The position numbers were made by a program, and so were the translations under genes. From Hyphomonas sp. (GTDB lineage: Bacteria; Pseudomonadota; Alphaproteobacteria; Caulobacterales; Hyphomonadaceae), in NCBI RefSeq assembly GCF_013823385.1, contig NZ_PNMA01000010.1:46944-110943 (forward strand): DNA of 64,000 nucleotides. Direction: 5' to 3'. Each line of letters starts with the position of its first letter. The first letter of the stretch is position 1. Of this stretch, positions 1 to 10,548 are shown one piece after another. The notes beneath the pieces are model-generated. The model searched no databases. It worked only from the letters and a program-made list of their open reading frames with translations, and was not told where the DNA came from.

Positions 1-2
1 AT

Positions 3-977
3 GGGCTCTGGTCGACGCCGGATCTGACAGCAGTGCTGCGTTTCTTCTCGGCCAACTTTGAAGCCGCCGGGAAGCTGGCGCGGGGCGGATGGATCGTCCG
101 TTCCATGAACATGATCCGGCATGCCTTCACGCGCCGCAACTCACGCGAAGGCGCGCGCAAGAACATCATTGCCCATTATGATCTGGGGAATGAATTTTAC
201 GAGCGCTGGCTGGACCCGAGCATGACCTATTCCTCGGCCCTTTTCGAGAACCCGAACCAGTCTCTGCAGCAAGGGCAGATGAACAAGTATCGCGAGATAT
301 GCGATCGCATCCAGGCGGGCCCGTCGAGCGAAATTCTGGAGATAGGCTGTGGATGGGGCGGCTTTGCCGAATACGCGGCCAAGCAGCGGGGCGCGAAGGT
401 GACGTGCCTGACGATCTCGCCCTCCCAGCGGGACTACGCAGCCGCACGGATGCAACGTGAGGGGCTGAGCGACCGGGTGGATATCCGCCTTGAAGACTAC
501 CGCGATCACAAGGGGACCTATGACGGCATCGCCTCCATCGAGATGTTTGAGGCGGTGGGAGAAGCCTATTGGCCGAGCTACTTCGCCAAGGTCTCTTCGT
601 CCCTGAAGACGGGCGGGCGGGCCGCGCTGCAGATCATCACCATCGATGACGCTCTGTTTGACCGGTATCGTCAGCGTGTGGACTTTATCCAGCAGCATAT
701 CTTTCCGGGCGGCATGCTGATCAGCGAGGAAGTGCTCAAGCAGCAGTTTGCGAAAGCCGGGCTGCGCCATGATGGCGTGAAGTATTTCGGCCAGGACTAT
801 GCGCGCACCTGCCGGGAGTGGGCGCGCGCCTTCAATGACAGCTGGGATGATATCCGCACGCTTGGCTTTGACGAGCCGTTCCGCCGCCTGTGGAACTTCT
901 ATCTCAGCTATTGCGAAGCCGGGTTCAGCGACGGCCGGATCAATGTCGGCCACTTCCAGGTGACCCGGCCAGCCTGA
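3..977 (+). CDS. cfa: Cyclopropane-fatty-acyl-phospholipid synthase family methyltransferase (5' end outside window)
   Basis: SAM-dependent methyltransferase expected to add a methylene bridge to unsaturated acyl chains of membrane phospholipids. The reading frame is open to the left edge (translation from base 3 begins GLWSTPDLTAVLRFF), so the true start lies upstream; the GTG at 33 is only an internal candidate. Visible family marks are AHYDLGNEFYERWLD, the SAM-binding glycine loop EIGCGWGGFAEYAA, LTISPSQRDYA, and SIEMFEAVGEAYWP near the bicarbonate/active site. About 324 residues are in the window, against about 380-400 for the family. It ends 21 bases before the stop of convergent pyrG. 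The family also includes related fatty-acid methyltransferases, so the exact product is inferred. Confidence 0.88.
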   Translation, partial: GLWSTPDLTAVLRFFSANFEAAGKLARGGWIVRSMNMIRHAFTRRNSREGARKNIIAHYDLGNEFYERWLDPSMTYSSALFENPNQSLQQGQMNKYREICDRIQAGPSSEILEIGCGWGGFAEYAAKQRGAKVTCLTISPSQRDYAAARMQREGLSDRVDIRLEDYRDHKGTYDGIASIEMFEAVGEAYWPSYFAKVSSSLKTGGRAALQIITIDDALFDRYRQRVDFIQQHIFPGGMLISEEVLKQQFAKAGLRHDGVKYFGQDYARTCREWARAFNDSWDDIRTLGFDEPFRRLWNFYLSYCEAGFSDGRINVGHFQVTRPA

Positions 978-986
978 TGCCCCCTG

Positions 987-2696
<1,710 letters not shown>

Positions 2697-3152
2697 TTAC
2701 TGGGGATTGGCGCTTTCCGGAACAGATTCCGTAGCCGGGGCTGCCTCTTCGGTGGGTTCTGCCGGCGCCGGCTGGGGCGCAGGTGCGATTCCAACGTCTG
2801 GCGAAGCCGGTGCGGTATCGTTCAGCAGCGGAGCGGTCGGATCGAAGAGATCCACCGGGCCCTGCTGCGGCGCCGTTTGCGGGCTCGACTCATCGAGAAT
2901 GCGCTCGATGCCCGAGCGGTTGTCAGCCTGACGGTTGGCAAGCGAGGTGAGGATCAGGCTCGTGGCAAAGAAAATCGCCCCGAAGATCATGGTGGTACGC
3001 ACCAGAGCGCCGGCAGCGCCGCGGCCCGACATCAGCGCATTTCCAGCGCCGCCACCGATCCCAAGGCCGCCGCCTTCAGATTTCTGGACCAGAACCAGAC
3101 CAATCATCGCCAGACAGGCGAGAATGTGGATAACAAGAATGACGTTCTGCAT
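2697..3152 (-). CDS. secG: Preprotein translocase subunit SecG
   Basis: Small inner-membrane subunit of the SecYEG channel that helps SecA-driven protein export. The N-terminal half has the two expected membrane helices (about residues 1-20 and 52-72) separated by the family loop with QKSEGGGLG and GGGAGNALMSGRGAAGALVR. The C-terminal half is a proline-, alanine- and glutamate-rich tail (about residues 95-151) that is probably disordered, making the protein longer than the 110-residue E. coli SecG; such tails are common in alphaproteobacteria. It sits between tpiA and pyrG, a usual order in the class. Confidence 0.93.
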   Translation of the reverse strand: MQNVILVIHILACLAMIGLVLVQKSEGGGLGIGGGAGNALMSGRGAAGALVRTTMIFGAIFFATSLILTSLANRQADNRSGIERILDESSPQTAPQQGPVDLFDPTAPLLNDTAPASPDVGIAPAPQPAPAEPTEEAAPATESVPESANPQ

Positions 3153-3233
3153 GGGCCCGACCAGCTTTCCTGAATTTAAGGCGCCGGCATAACCCCGATC
3201 AGGCCGTTCGCCAAGTCAGCGGTTCCACACGAC

Positions 3234-3983
3234 TTATTGCGCCGCCAGCCGGTAGATGGCGAGGAAATCGTCTGCCTTCAAGCTTGCGCCGCCTATAAGG
3301 CCGCCATTTACCTCAGCCACACCGAGGATTTCCTCAGCATTTCCGGGGTTCATGCTTCCGCCATAAAGGATACGGGTGCCCCTGCCCGCTTCACCGAACC
3401 GCTGTGTCAGCAGCGTGCGAATGAAGCCGTGAACTTCTGCAATCTGGTCCGAATTTGCCACCCGCCCGGTTCCGATGGCCCATACGGGCTCATACGCCAC
3501 AACAATCGTCTCCGCTGCGGCGTCAGAGGGAAACGATCCGGCCATCTGTTCGGAAATGACCTTGAGAACCTCCCCGGCATCTCGCTGCGCCAGAGTTTCG
3601 CCAACGCAGATGATCGGCGTGATACCGGCACGAAGGGCGGCGGAGGCCTGGGATGCGACGGCCGCGTCTGTCTCCCCATGGTCTGCCCGCCGCTCCGAAT
3701 GGCCCACAATGACATAGGCCGCGCCCGCATCCATGAGCATTTCGGCGGAAATATCGCCGGTATGGGCGCCCTTTTCCTTGGGATGGCAGGTTTCTCCCCC
3801 AATTTTGAGGGCGGAGCCTGCAGCTTTTGCCGCAGCGGGGTGAATCAGTGTGGCCGGTAGGCACAGCAGGATTTCAGGCCCGGCCTGGGACGGCGCAACA
3901 GCGGCAGCCACCCGTTCGATCTCGGTGAGGCTCCCCACCAGGCCGTTCATTTTCCAGTTTCCGGCGATCAGCGTGCGCGTCAT
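3234..3983 (-). CDS. tpiA: Triosephosphate isomerase
   Basis: Interconverts dihydroxyacetone phosphate and glyceraldehyde 3-phosphate in glycolysis and gluconeogenesis. The 249 residues match the family. Catalytic residues are Lys11 in GNWKMNG, His95 in IVGHSERR and Glu165 in [12 protein letters not shown]; the phosphate-binding YGGSMNPGN is near the C terminus. The frame stays open for 54 codons further upstream, but that extension runs into the divergent ppiD gene. The ATG giving [14 protein letters not shown] is the start that fits the fold. It is divergent from ppiD across 88 bases. Confidence 0.96.
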   Translation of the reverse strand: MTRTLIAGNWKMNGLVGSLTEIERVAAAVAPSQAGPEILLCLPATLIHPAAAKAAGSALKIGGETCHPKEKGAHTGDISAEMLMDAGAAYVIVGHSERRADHGETDAAVASQASAALRAGITPIICVGETLAQRDAGEVLKVISEQMAGSFPSDAAAETIVVAYEPVWAIGTGRVANSDQIAEVHGFIRTLLTQRFGEAGRGTRILYGGSMNPGNAEEILGVAEVNGGLIGGASLKADDFLAIYRLAAQ

Positions 3984-4071
3984 GCGGCCTTCCCTCTCTT
4001 GCAAGTCATAAACCGGTCGCCTAGCAAGCTGTGAGCCACCCGGCAAACCCCAGAAATAAGAGAAGCGCCGT

Positions 4072-5985
4072 ATGCTCGCACTTATGAAGAAGCTGACCCG
4101 TTCCCCGTTGGGGAAGCTGGTTCTGATGATCGTCGTTGTCGGCATGGCGCTCTGGGGTGTGGATCAGATCTTCAGCCAGGTGCGCAGCGGCCTTGGCGCG
4201 AACATCGTCAGCGCCGGCACACGCGGCCTTGATCCGGCAGACCTGGATTTCCGCGTCGAAACGGTCCTGCGGAACATCAACGCCACGGCCGAGCGCCCGA
4301 TGAGCAAGTCAGAGGCCCTGGAAGAAGGGCTCATCGACCAGATCGTGGAAGTCGAGAAAGCCCGCATCACGCGCCTGGGTTATGGTGAAAGCATCGGCAT
4401 TTCCCCCTCGCCCAAGGCGGTGGTGGAAGAGATGAACAACATTCCGGCGTTCCAGAACCCGCTTACCGGCGAACTGGACGCGGCCATCTTCCGGGATCGC
4501 ATCGCCCAGCTGGGCATGACGCCTGCCCAGTTCGAGCGCCAGCTGCAGGACGATATTCTCATTCGCGCGCTCAGCCGGGCTGCGGGTTCGGCGGTGTATG
4601 CGCCCGACATCCTGTCAAACATTCAGGCCAATTACCTCGGCGAAACGCGCGAGGTGGCCTGGTTCCTTTATGATGCCTCGAAAGCGCCTGCCCCCGCCGC
4701 CCCCACGGATGCGGATATCAAGGCATATTATGACGAGCATATCGAACGCCTGAAACACCCTGAGCGGCGCGCGCTGGATGTACTGCGCATGTCGACCGAT
4801 GACTTCACCGGCAAGGTCGAGGTCACGGATCAGGAAGTGGCCACGGTATATGAGGCGACCAAGTCGGAACGCTTCGCCGCGCCAGACCAGCGCACCTATG
4901 CCGAGTTGATGTTCCCCAGCCGCGATGCGGCGCGCACAGCTTTCGGCCTTCTGGCCGGCGGCGCCGATCCCAACAGCGTGACCGGCGCCAACTCAATTCA
5001 GATGCGCACGGCGAGAGCTGAAGAACTGTCCGACACCACGCTGCGGGACGCGATGTTCGGCCCCGGCAAGCAGAGCGGCGCCATGTTTGGGCCGCGCGAA
5101 GTGAACGGTCAGTGGATGGTGGCGCGGCTGATCTCTGTCCAACCCGGCGCTGTCAAACCGCTGGAAGAGGTCGGCGAGGAAATTCGCCTTGGTCTCGCCC
5201 GGGAACGCGCCCAGCTTCTGTTCTCGGCGGCTCTGGATACGCTGGATGAAGCGCTGTCTGCCGGGCATGATCTCCATCAGATCGCCGAGGATATCGGCGT
5301 TCCGGTGTTCAGCCTGGCCCCGATCGATCAGAATGGCATGACGGCGGACGGCCAGCGCATTTCGATGCTGGCAGACGTTCCCGAAGCGCTCCCCCAGGCT
5401 TTCCGCCTGCCGCAGAATGAAATCAGCAGCCGGTTCGATGTATCGAGTTCGGTGGTGCTTGTCTCTCCGCGCCGCATCGTTCCGGCCGCGACGCCGGAGC
5501 TTGAGGTGATCAAGGAGCGCGTTCGAGCGATGATTGTCGCCGAGCGGGCGGCCAATGCGGCGCAAGCTGCTGTCGATGCCCTCACGGACCGGATCCGCAG
5601 CGGCGCGCTGACACTGGAAGCAGCGGCGGCGCAGGCGGGAACGGAAGTTGACCGTCTGCCGGAACCTGTCTCCCGCGCCAACGCCCAGGCCATGGGCATT
5701 CCCGGACCGCTGATGCAGGCGACCTTCAACAACCCGGCCGGCAGCGTGATCAGCCTGCCGACAGGCAACGGTTCGATGTTTGCCATTCTCAAGGTGTTGA
5801 CCGTCACGCCGCCCAGCGCAGACGTGCTGGCCAGCATGAGCGCGGCCTCTTCGGCAGATGTGACCAATTCGCTGGTATCCGATCTCGAAACGGCGGTGGA
5901 TGACGAGATCCGCCGCGCCGTGAAGGTTCGGGAAAATGCGGCAGCGGTTGCGGCCTACAAGCGAACGATCACGGCGGCCCAATGA
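4072..5985 (+). CDS. ppiD: PpiD/SurA-N type periplasmic chaperone (peptidyl-prolyl isomerase family)
   Basis: Inner-membrane anchored folding factor expected to help newly exported outer-membrane proteins. A single membrane helix (about residues 14-34, LGKLVLMIVVVGMALWGVD) is followed by a SurA-like N-terminal chaperone segment (about 40-200, with LTGELDAAIFRDRIAQLGMT). A parvulin-like segment (about 225-370) shows few of the usual rotamase signature residues, so the isomerase activity may be lost. The 637 residues match alphaproteobacterial PpiD. AGAGAAG six bases before the ATG is a plausible ribosome site; an ATG four codons later is an alternative. Its stop overlaps trpE by four bases, an order seen across the class. 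Confidence 0.85.
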   Translation: MLALMKKLTRSPLGKLVLMIVVVGMALWGVDQIFSQVRSGLGANIVSAGTRGLDPADLDFRVETVLRNINATAERPMSKSEALEEGLIDQIVEVEKARITRLGYGESIGISPSPKAVVEEMNNIPAFQNPLTGELDAAIFRDRIAQLGMTPAQFERQLQDDILIRALSRAAGSAVYAPDILSNIQANYLGETREVAWFLYDASKAPAPAAPTDADIKAYYDEHIERLKHPERRALDVLRMSTDDFTGKVEVTDQEVATVYEATKSERFAAPDQRTYAELMFPSRDAARTAFGLLAGGADPNSVTGANSIQMRTARAEELSDTTLRDAMFGPGKQSGAMFGPREVNGQWMVARLISVQPGAVKPLEEVGEEIRLGLARERAQLLFSAALDTLDEALSAGHDLHQIAEDIGVPVFSLAPIDQNGMTADGQRISMLADVPEALPQAFRLPQNEISSRFDVSSSVVLVSPRRIVPAATPELEVIKERVRAMIVAERAANAAQAAVDALTDRIRSGALTLEAAAAQAGTEVDRLPEPVSRANAQAMGIPGPLMQATFNNPAGSVISLPTGNGSMFAILKVLTVTPPSADVLASMSAASSADVTNSLVSDLETAVDDEIRRAVKVRENAAAVAAYKRTITAAQ

Positions 5986-7406
5986 CAGCGCGCCTGATCG
6001 TAAGGCGGCGCATCGGCGATATCGAAACGCCGGTTGGCGCCATGATGAAGCTTGGATCGGATGATCCGGGCAGCTTTCTGTTCGAGTCCATCGCCGGGGG
6101 CGAGCGGCTTGGGCGGTATTCCTTCATCGGTCTGAAGCCGGAGGTGTGGTTCCGTATCAAGAACGGCGTGGCCCAGACCAGCCGCTCGGCAGATTTTGCG
6201 GAGGCGCGCACGCTTGCAGAAGCTCCGGTAGATGCCCTGCGGAAGTTTGCGGAGACTGCGCGGGCGGAAACCTCAGAGGCCCTGCCCCCCATGGCATCGG
6301 GCGCATTCGGATATGTTGGTTACGACATGATCCAGCACGTCGAACCTGTCTCGATCACAAAGCCCGATCAGCTGGATGTGCCCGAGGCGCTGCTCGTTAT
6401 TCCGCAGGTGATGGTGATCTTCGATCACATCTATCAGGAGCTGCTGCTGATCGGCCGCATTGGCGGAAGCGATGAAGCGGCCGTGAATGCCCTGCTGGAC
6501 GAGGTTGAGAAGCGGCTGGAAAGCCTGCCGTCACTGCCCCCGAAGGACGGCGTGGCGCAGCAGGTGTCGCTGGTGTCTGATACGCCGAAGGAGCGCTATT
6601 TCGAAATCGTCGAGACCTGCCGGGACTATATCAAGGCGGGCGACATCTTCCAGGTGGTGCCGAGCCAGCGTTTCTCGGCGCCGTTCCGGCAGAAATCGAT
6701 CAGCCTTTACCGCGCCCTGCGGCGGCTGAATCCCTCTGCCTTCATGTTCCATATCAATCTGGGCGATGTTCGCCTGGTTGGGTCAAGCCCCGAAATCCTC
6801 GTGCGGCTGCGCGAGGGGCGTGTCGCGATCCGCCCCATTGCCGGCACGCGTCCGCGCAGCGGCAATCCGGCGGAAGATGCCCTGCGCGCTGAAGACCTGC
6901 TGAATGATCCCAAGGAACGCGCCGAACACCTGATGCTGCTGGACCTTGGCCGGAATGATGTGGGCCGGGTGGCAGCCTATGGTTCTGTGGAAGTGACAGA
7001 GCAGTTCATCGTCGAGCGCTACAGCCATGTGATGCACATCGTCAGCCATGTGGAAGGCAATCTGCGCCCCGGCCTGGATGCGGTTGATGCCCTGTTCGCC
7101 GGGTTCCCGGCTGGCACCGTCTCCGGCGCGCCCAAGATCCGTGCCATGCAGATCATCAATGAGGTGGAAACCCACCGCCGCGGAATTTATGGCGGCGCGG
7201 TTGGCTATTTCGGCTGGAATGGCGATCTCGACACCTGCATTGCGCTGCGCACGGCGGTGCTCAAGGATGGCATGCTGCACATCCAGGCGGGTGGCGGCGT
7301 GGTGCTGGATTCCGACGCGCAGTATGAGTTTGACGAGACCGTCCACAAGTCCGGCGCCCTGAAGCGCGCCGCCGAACTCGCCGCAGCCTATGAGCACGAT
7401 CAATGA
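5982..7406 (+). CDS. trpE: Anthranilate synthase component I
   Basis: Converts chorismate to anthranilate with ammonia delivered by TrpG, the first committed step to tryptophan. The 474 residues end in the chorismate-binding domain: QVVPSQRFSAPF, RPIAGTRPRSG, LLDLGRNDVGRV, the AGFPAGTVSGAPK signature, and IQAGGGVVLDSD. An N-terminal LL-E-S type element for tryptophan feedback is visible as FLFESIAGGERLGRYSFIG. TrpE and TrpG are separate proteins here, not the TrpEG fusion of Rhizobiales. The start is an ATGA overlap with ppiD and the stop an ATGA overlap with trpG. No trp leader peptide or attenuator could fit ahead of it. Confidence 0.96.
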   Translation: MTARLIVRRRIGDIETPVGAMMKLGSDDPGSFLFESIAGGERLGRYSFIGLKPEVWFRIKNGVAQTSRSADFAEARTLAEAPVDALRKFAETARAETSEALPPMASGAFGYVGYDMIQHVEPVSITKPDQLDVPEALLVIPQVMVIFDHIYQELLLIGRIGGSDEAAVNALLDEVEKRLESLPSLPPKDGVAQQVSLVSDTPKERYFEIVETCRDYIKAGDIFQVVPSQRFSAPFRQKSISLYRALRRLNPSAFMFHINLGDVRLVGSSPEILVRLREGRVAIRPIAGTRPRSGNPAEDALRAEDLLNDPKERAEHLMLLDLGRNDVGRVAAYGSVEVTEQFIVERYSHVMHIVSHVEGNLRPGLDAVDALFAGFPAGTVSGAPKIRAMQIINEVETHRRGIYGGAVGYFGWNGDLDTCIALRTAVLKDGMLHIQAGGGVVLDSDAQYEFDETVHKSGALKRAAELAAAYEHDQ

Positions 7407-7975
7407 TCCTCGTCATCGACAATTATGACAGCTTCACCTGGAACCTCGTTCATTATCTTGAGGAACTCGGCGCCCATACACATGTCGTACGCAATGATCA
7501 GCTGACGGTGGAAGAAGCGCTCGCGCTGAAGCCGGATGCCGTCCTGCTCTCCCCCGGCCCCTGCACGCCGAATGAGGCCGGCATCTGCCTCGACCTCTTG
7601 AAGGCGGCGCCCGAGAGCCTACCCATTCTGGGCGTCTGCCTTGGCCACCAGGCCATTGGCCAAGCCTTTGGCGGCGCCGTGGTCAGCGCGCGCGAGATAC
7701 GCCATGGCAAGATTTCCGAAATCTCGACCAATCAGACCGGCCTCTTCGAAGGATTGCCGGAGCGGTATCGGGTCGTGCGGTATCATTCCCTCGCAATCCG
7801 CACGGATGACCTTCCAGACAGCCTCCTCGCCGACGCCTATACCGACGACGGAGAGATCATGGCCGTCCATCACAAGACCCGCCCCATCTACGGGGTCCAG
7901 TTCCATCCGGAGAGCATCCTGACTGAGCATGGCCATGCCCTCCTCAAGAACTTTCTCAAGCAGGTGAAGCAGTGA
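7403..7975 (+). CDS. trpG: Anthranilate synthase component II (glutamine amidotransferase)
   Basis: Class I glutamine amidotransferase that supplies ammonia to TrpE. The 190 residues begin MILVIDNYDSFTWNL. Nucleophile Cys79 lies in GVCLGHQAIGQAFGG, and His168/Glu170 in GVQFHPESILTEHG complete the triad. The oxyanion loop is LSPGPCTPNEAG. In many bacteria this subunit also serves folate synthesis (PabA role); nothing here decides that. It overlaps trpE by ATGA and trpD by GTGA, so translation of the three should be coupled. Confidence 0.96.
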   Translation: MILVIDNYDSFTWNLVHYLEELGAHTHVVRNDQLTVEEALALKPDAVLLSPGPCTPNEAGICLDLLKAAPESLPILGVCLGHQAIGQAFGGAVVSAREIRHGKISEISTNQTGLFEGLPERYRVVRYHSLAIRTDDLPDSLLADAYTDDGEIMAVHHKTRPIYGVQFHPESILTEHGHALLKNFLKQVKQ

Positions 7976-8997
7976 GCGAAAGCGCTCTCAATTCGGCCAT
8001 CCAGGCAATCGCGCGCGGTCTTCCGCTTGAGGAGGGCATGCTGGAGGGCGCGTTCGATACGCTGCTTTCCGGTGAGGCCGCGCCGGAAGAAGTCGGCGCG
8101 TTCCTGGCTGGCCTCACGGTGCGCGGCGAGACGGCAAATGAACTCACCGCTGGCGCCCGCATCATGCGGCGCCATGCCCGCCGCGTCAGTGTCGATGGCC
8201 CGCTGCTCGACACCTGCGGCACCGGCGGCCTGCCCTGGAAATCGCTCAACACCTCCACCGCCAGCGCTATCGTGATTGCCGCTTCCGGCGGCCGGGTCGC
8301 CAAGCATGGTAACCGCTCCGTGCCGCCCAAGACAGGCTCGGCGGACGTGCTCGAAGCCCTCGGCCTTCAGCTAGAGCTCAGCGACACAGCCTTCCGGGCG
8401 TGTCTTGATCAGGCGGGTGTCGGCTTCCTCTTTGCCCGCAGCTATCATTCCGCCATGCGGCATGTGGCGCCAATCCGCCAGAAGCTTGGTATCCGCACGA
8501 TTTTCAACCTCCTCGGCCCGCTCTCGAACCCTGCTGGCGCCGAATATTCCGTGCTCGGTGTATATGACCGGCAGTGGGTTATCCCGATGGCCGAAGCGCT
8601 CAAGGCGCTCGGCACCCGCCGCGCCTGGGTCGTGCATGGCCTCGCCGGCATCGACGAAATCTCGATCTCTGGCCCCACGGAAGTCTGTGAGGTCACCCCG
8701 GACTCCGTCCGCCATTTCCAGCTGACACCTTCGGACGCTGGCCTACCTGTCCATCCGATCTCAGCCATCGAGGGCGGCGCGCCGGAAGAGAACGCGGCGG
8801 CCATCCGTGACCTGCTCGACGGCCGCGAAGGGCCTTTCCGCGACATCGTTCTTTTCAACGCCGCAGCGGGCCTTCTGGTGAGCGGACTTGTGTCCGATCT
8901 GCCCGCAGGCGTTGCGCGCGCCGCCGAAGCGATCGACAGCGGCGCCGCCCGCGAAACGCTGAACACGCTCGTGCGCACCTCACGGGAAAGCGACTAG
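7972..8997 (+). CDS. trpD: Anthranilate phosphoribosyltransferase
   Basis: Transfers phosphoribose from PRPP to anthranilate. The 341 residues match the family, with KHGNR (PRPP/anthranilate site), GSADVLEALG, PIRQKLGIRTIFNLLGPL and the Mg-binding pair in GIDEIS. The start is GTG in a GTGA overlap with trpG. Oddity: the usual glycine-rich GTGGD-type PRPP loop reads GTGGLPWKSLNTSTAS, and KHGNR is followed by SVPPKTGSAD where serines are usual. Context and the other conserved blocks make the assignment firm, but its kinetics may differ from better-known enzymes. Confidence 0.93.
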   Translation: MSESALNSAIQAIARGLPLEEGMLEGAFDTLLSGEAAPEEVGAFLAGLTVRGETANELTAGARIMRRHARRVSVDGPLLDTCGTGGLPWKSLNTSTASAIVIAASGGRVAKHGNRSVPPKTGSADVLEALGLQLELSDTAFRACLDQAGVGFLFARSYHSAMRHVAPIRQKLGIRTIFNLLGPLSNPAGAEYSVLGVYDRQWVIPMAEALKALGTRRAWVVHGLAGIDEISISGPTEVCEVTPDSVRHFQLTPSDAGLPVHPISAIEGGAPEENAAAIRDLLDGREGPFRDIVLFNAAAGLLVSGLVSDLPAGVARAAEAIDSGAARETLNTLVRTSRESD

Positions 8998-9000
8998 GCC

Positions 9001-9798
9001 ATGAAAACTGCGCTCGACCGCATCATTGATTACAAGCATGACGAAGTGCGCGCGCTCAAGGCGGCCCGCTCGCTCGCGGACCTCGAGGCAGCGGCCAGGG
9101 CCGCCTCTCCTGTTCGCGGTTTCGCTGCGGCGCTGACTGATGTAGCAGACGCAGGCCAGAATGCGCTGATCTGCGAGATCAAGCGCAAGAGCCCTTCGGC
9201 GGGCGATATCCTGCCGGGCGCGGATCCTGTCGAAATCGCGCAGGACTATGAGCGCGGTGGCGCTGCCTGCCTTTCCGTGCTGACAGATATGCCGAGCTTC
9301 GGCGGCAGTCTTGCCGATTTTGAAGCCATCCGCGCTGCCGTCAGCATGCCGATGCTTCGCAAGGACTTCATGATCGATCCCATACAGATCATCGAAGCGC
9401 GGGCACATGGTGCAGACTGTATCTTGATCATCATGTCGGCCGTGGACGATACTCTGGCGGCAGAGCTTCATCACTGCGCGACGGATCTTGGCATGGATGT
9501 GCTGATCGAGACGCATGACGAAGCGGAAATGGAGCGCGCCCTGCGTCTCCCTTCCCCCCTGATTGGCGTCAACAATCGGGACCTCAAGAAGATGGTTACG
9601 GATCTGACCACTACCGAGCGCCTCGCGCCGATGCTTCCTGCCGGCCGGCATCTTGTTTCAGAAAGCGGCATTGCCGACCCGGAGAGCATCATCCGCCTGC
9701 GAAAGGTCGGTTCACGGCGTTTCCTGATCGGCGAGTGGCTCATGAAACAGGGCGCCTCGCGTTCCGAGCAGGTAAAGCGCCTGAAACTCGCCTGTTGA
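9001..9798 (+). CDS. trpC: Indole-3-glycerol phosphate synthase
   Basis: Closes the indole ring of CdRP to indole-3-glycerol phosphate. The 265 residues form a TIM barrel with the family marks CEIKRKSPSAGDI (catalytic lysines), LRKDFMIDPIQIIEARAHGAD, GVNNRDLKKM and LVSESGIADPE. It is monofunctional, not fused to TrpF, and starts three bases after the trpD stop. trpF, trpB and trpA are not in the window. In many alphaproteobacteria moaC and moeA separate trpC from lexA; here lexA follows directly. Confidence 0.96.
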   Translation: MKTALDRIIDYKHDEVRALKAARSLADLEAAARAASPVRGFAAALTDVADAGQNALICEIKRKSPSAGDILPGADPVEIAQDYERGGAACLSVLTDMPSFGGSLADFEAIRAAVSMPMLRKDFMIDPIQIIEARAHGADCILIIMSAVDDTLAAELHHCATDLGMDVLIETHDEAEMERALRLPSPLIGVNNRDLKKMVTDLTTTERLAPMLPAGRHLVSESGIADPESIIRLRKVGSRRFLIGEWLMKQGASRSEQVKRLKLAC

Positions 9799-9814
9799 GA
9801 TTGACCCGAACAGG

Positions 9815-9829
9815 GAACGCTTGTAGAAC
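9815..9829 (+). promoter_or_regulatory. LexA-binding SOS box upstream of lexA
   Basis: GAACGCTTGTAGAAC is a perfect GAAC-N7-GAAC, the reverse complement of the alphaproteobacterial SOS box GTTC-N7-GTTC. It ends 35 bases before the lexA ATG, the place expected for autoregulation. Two more GAAC copies flank it (9808-9811 and 9836-9839) with spacings of 3 and 6 that do not fit the consensus. Confidence 0.85.
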
Positions 9830-9864
9830 AAAAGCGAACAGAGATTCGCATCGGGAACCGCTCC

Positions 9865-10548
9865 ATGCTCACAACCAAGCAGAAAGAGCTGCTGCTCTTC
9901 ATCAATGATCGCATCAAGGAAACCGGGGTTTCGCCCTCCTTTGATGAAATGAAGGAAGCGCTTGATCTCGCTTCCAAGTCCGGCATCCACCGGCTGATTA
10001 CGGCGCTGGAAGAACGCGGCTTCATCCGCCGCCTGGCAAACCGGGCGCGGGCCCTTGAAGTGTTGAAGCTGCCCGAGTCCGCCATTCCGCCGCCCAATGC
10101 CCGCCAGCGGCGGGATTTCCGCCCGGCCCTGGTCACCAATCAGGGCGTGGAAACGCCCCGCATCGCCGGCATGATCCCGCTCGTCGGCCGCATCGCGGCA
10201 GGGTCACCCATCTCTGCCATCCAGCAGGACAATGGCCAGGTGGCCAGCCCCGGCGGGCTTCCGGAAGGCGATGATTATTTCGCCCTCGAGGTTCAGGGCG
10301 ATTCGATGATCCAGGCCGGTATCCTCAATGGCGATACCGTCATCCTGAAGCGCACCAATACGGCGCAGACGGGCGACATTGTTGTGGCGCTGATCGATGG
10401 CGAGGAAGCGACCTTGAAACGCCTGCGCCGCAAGGGGGCGTCTGTGGCGCTTGAGGCGGCAAACCCCGCCTTTGAAACCCGCATCTTCGGGCCAGACCGG
10501 GTTGAGGTGCAGGGCCGTCTCGTCGCGCTTATCCGGCGGTACGAATAA
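9865..10548 (+). CDS. lexA: LexA repressor
   Basis: Repressor of the SOS DNA-damage regulon and self-cleaving peptidase. The N-terminal winged helix (residues 1-70) contains [13 protein letters not shown] and [19 protein letters not shown]. The self-cleavage bond is Ala112-Gly113 in GRIAAGSP. The C-terminal S24 domain has Ser147 in [10 protein letters not shown] and Lys185 in EATLKRL. Length 227 is typical of alphaproteobacteria, which have a longer linker than E. coli. The SOS box just upstream predicts autorepression. Its last 20 bases overlap the 3' end of convergent comEC. Confidence 0.97.
   Translation: MLTTKQKELLLFINDRIKETGVSPSFDEMKEALDLASKSGIHRLITALEERGFIRRLANRARALEVLKLPESAIPPPNARQRRDFRPALVTNQGVETPRIAGMIPLVGRIAAGSPISAIQQDNGQVASPGGLPEGDDYFALEVQGDSMIQAGILNGDTVILKRTNTAQTGDIVVALIDGEEATLKRLRRKGASVALEAANPAFETRIFGPDRVEVQGRLVALIRRYE

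Noticed and set aside
3984..4145. Upstream extension of tpiA by 54 codons
   Set aside because: It overlaps divergent ppiD and has no similarity to the isomerase fold; the ATG at 3983 fits the family exactly.
5930..5985. Possible trp attenuator or leader peptide ahead of trpE
   Set aside because: trpE starts inside the ppiD stop codon; no Trp-rich short frame or terminator hairpin is there.
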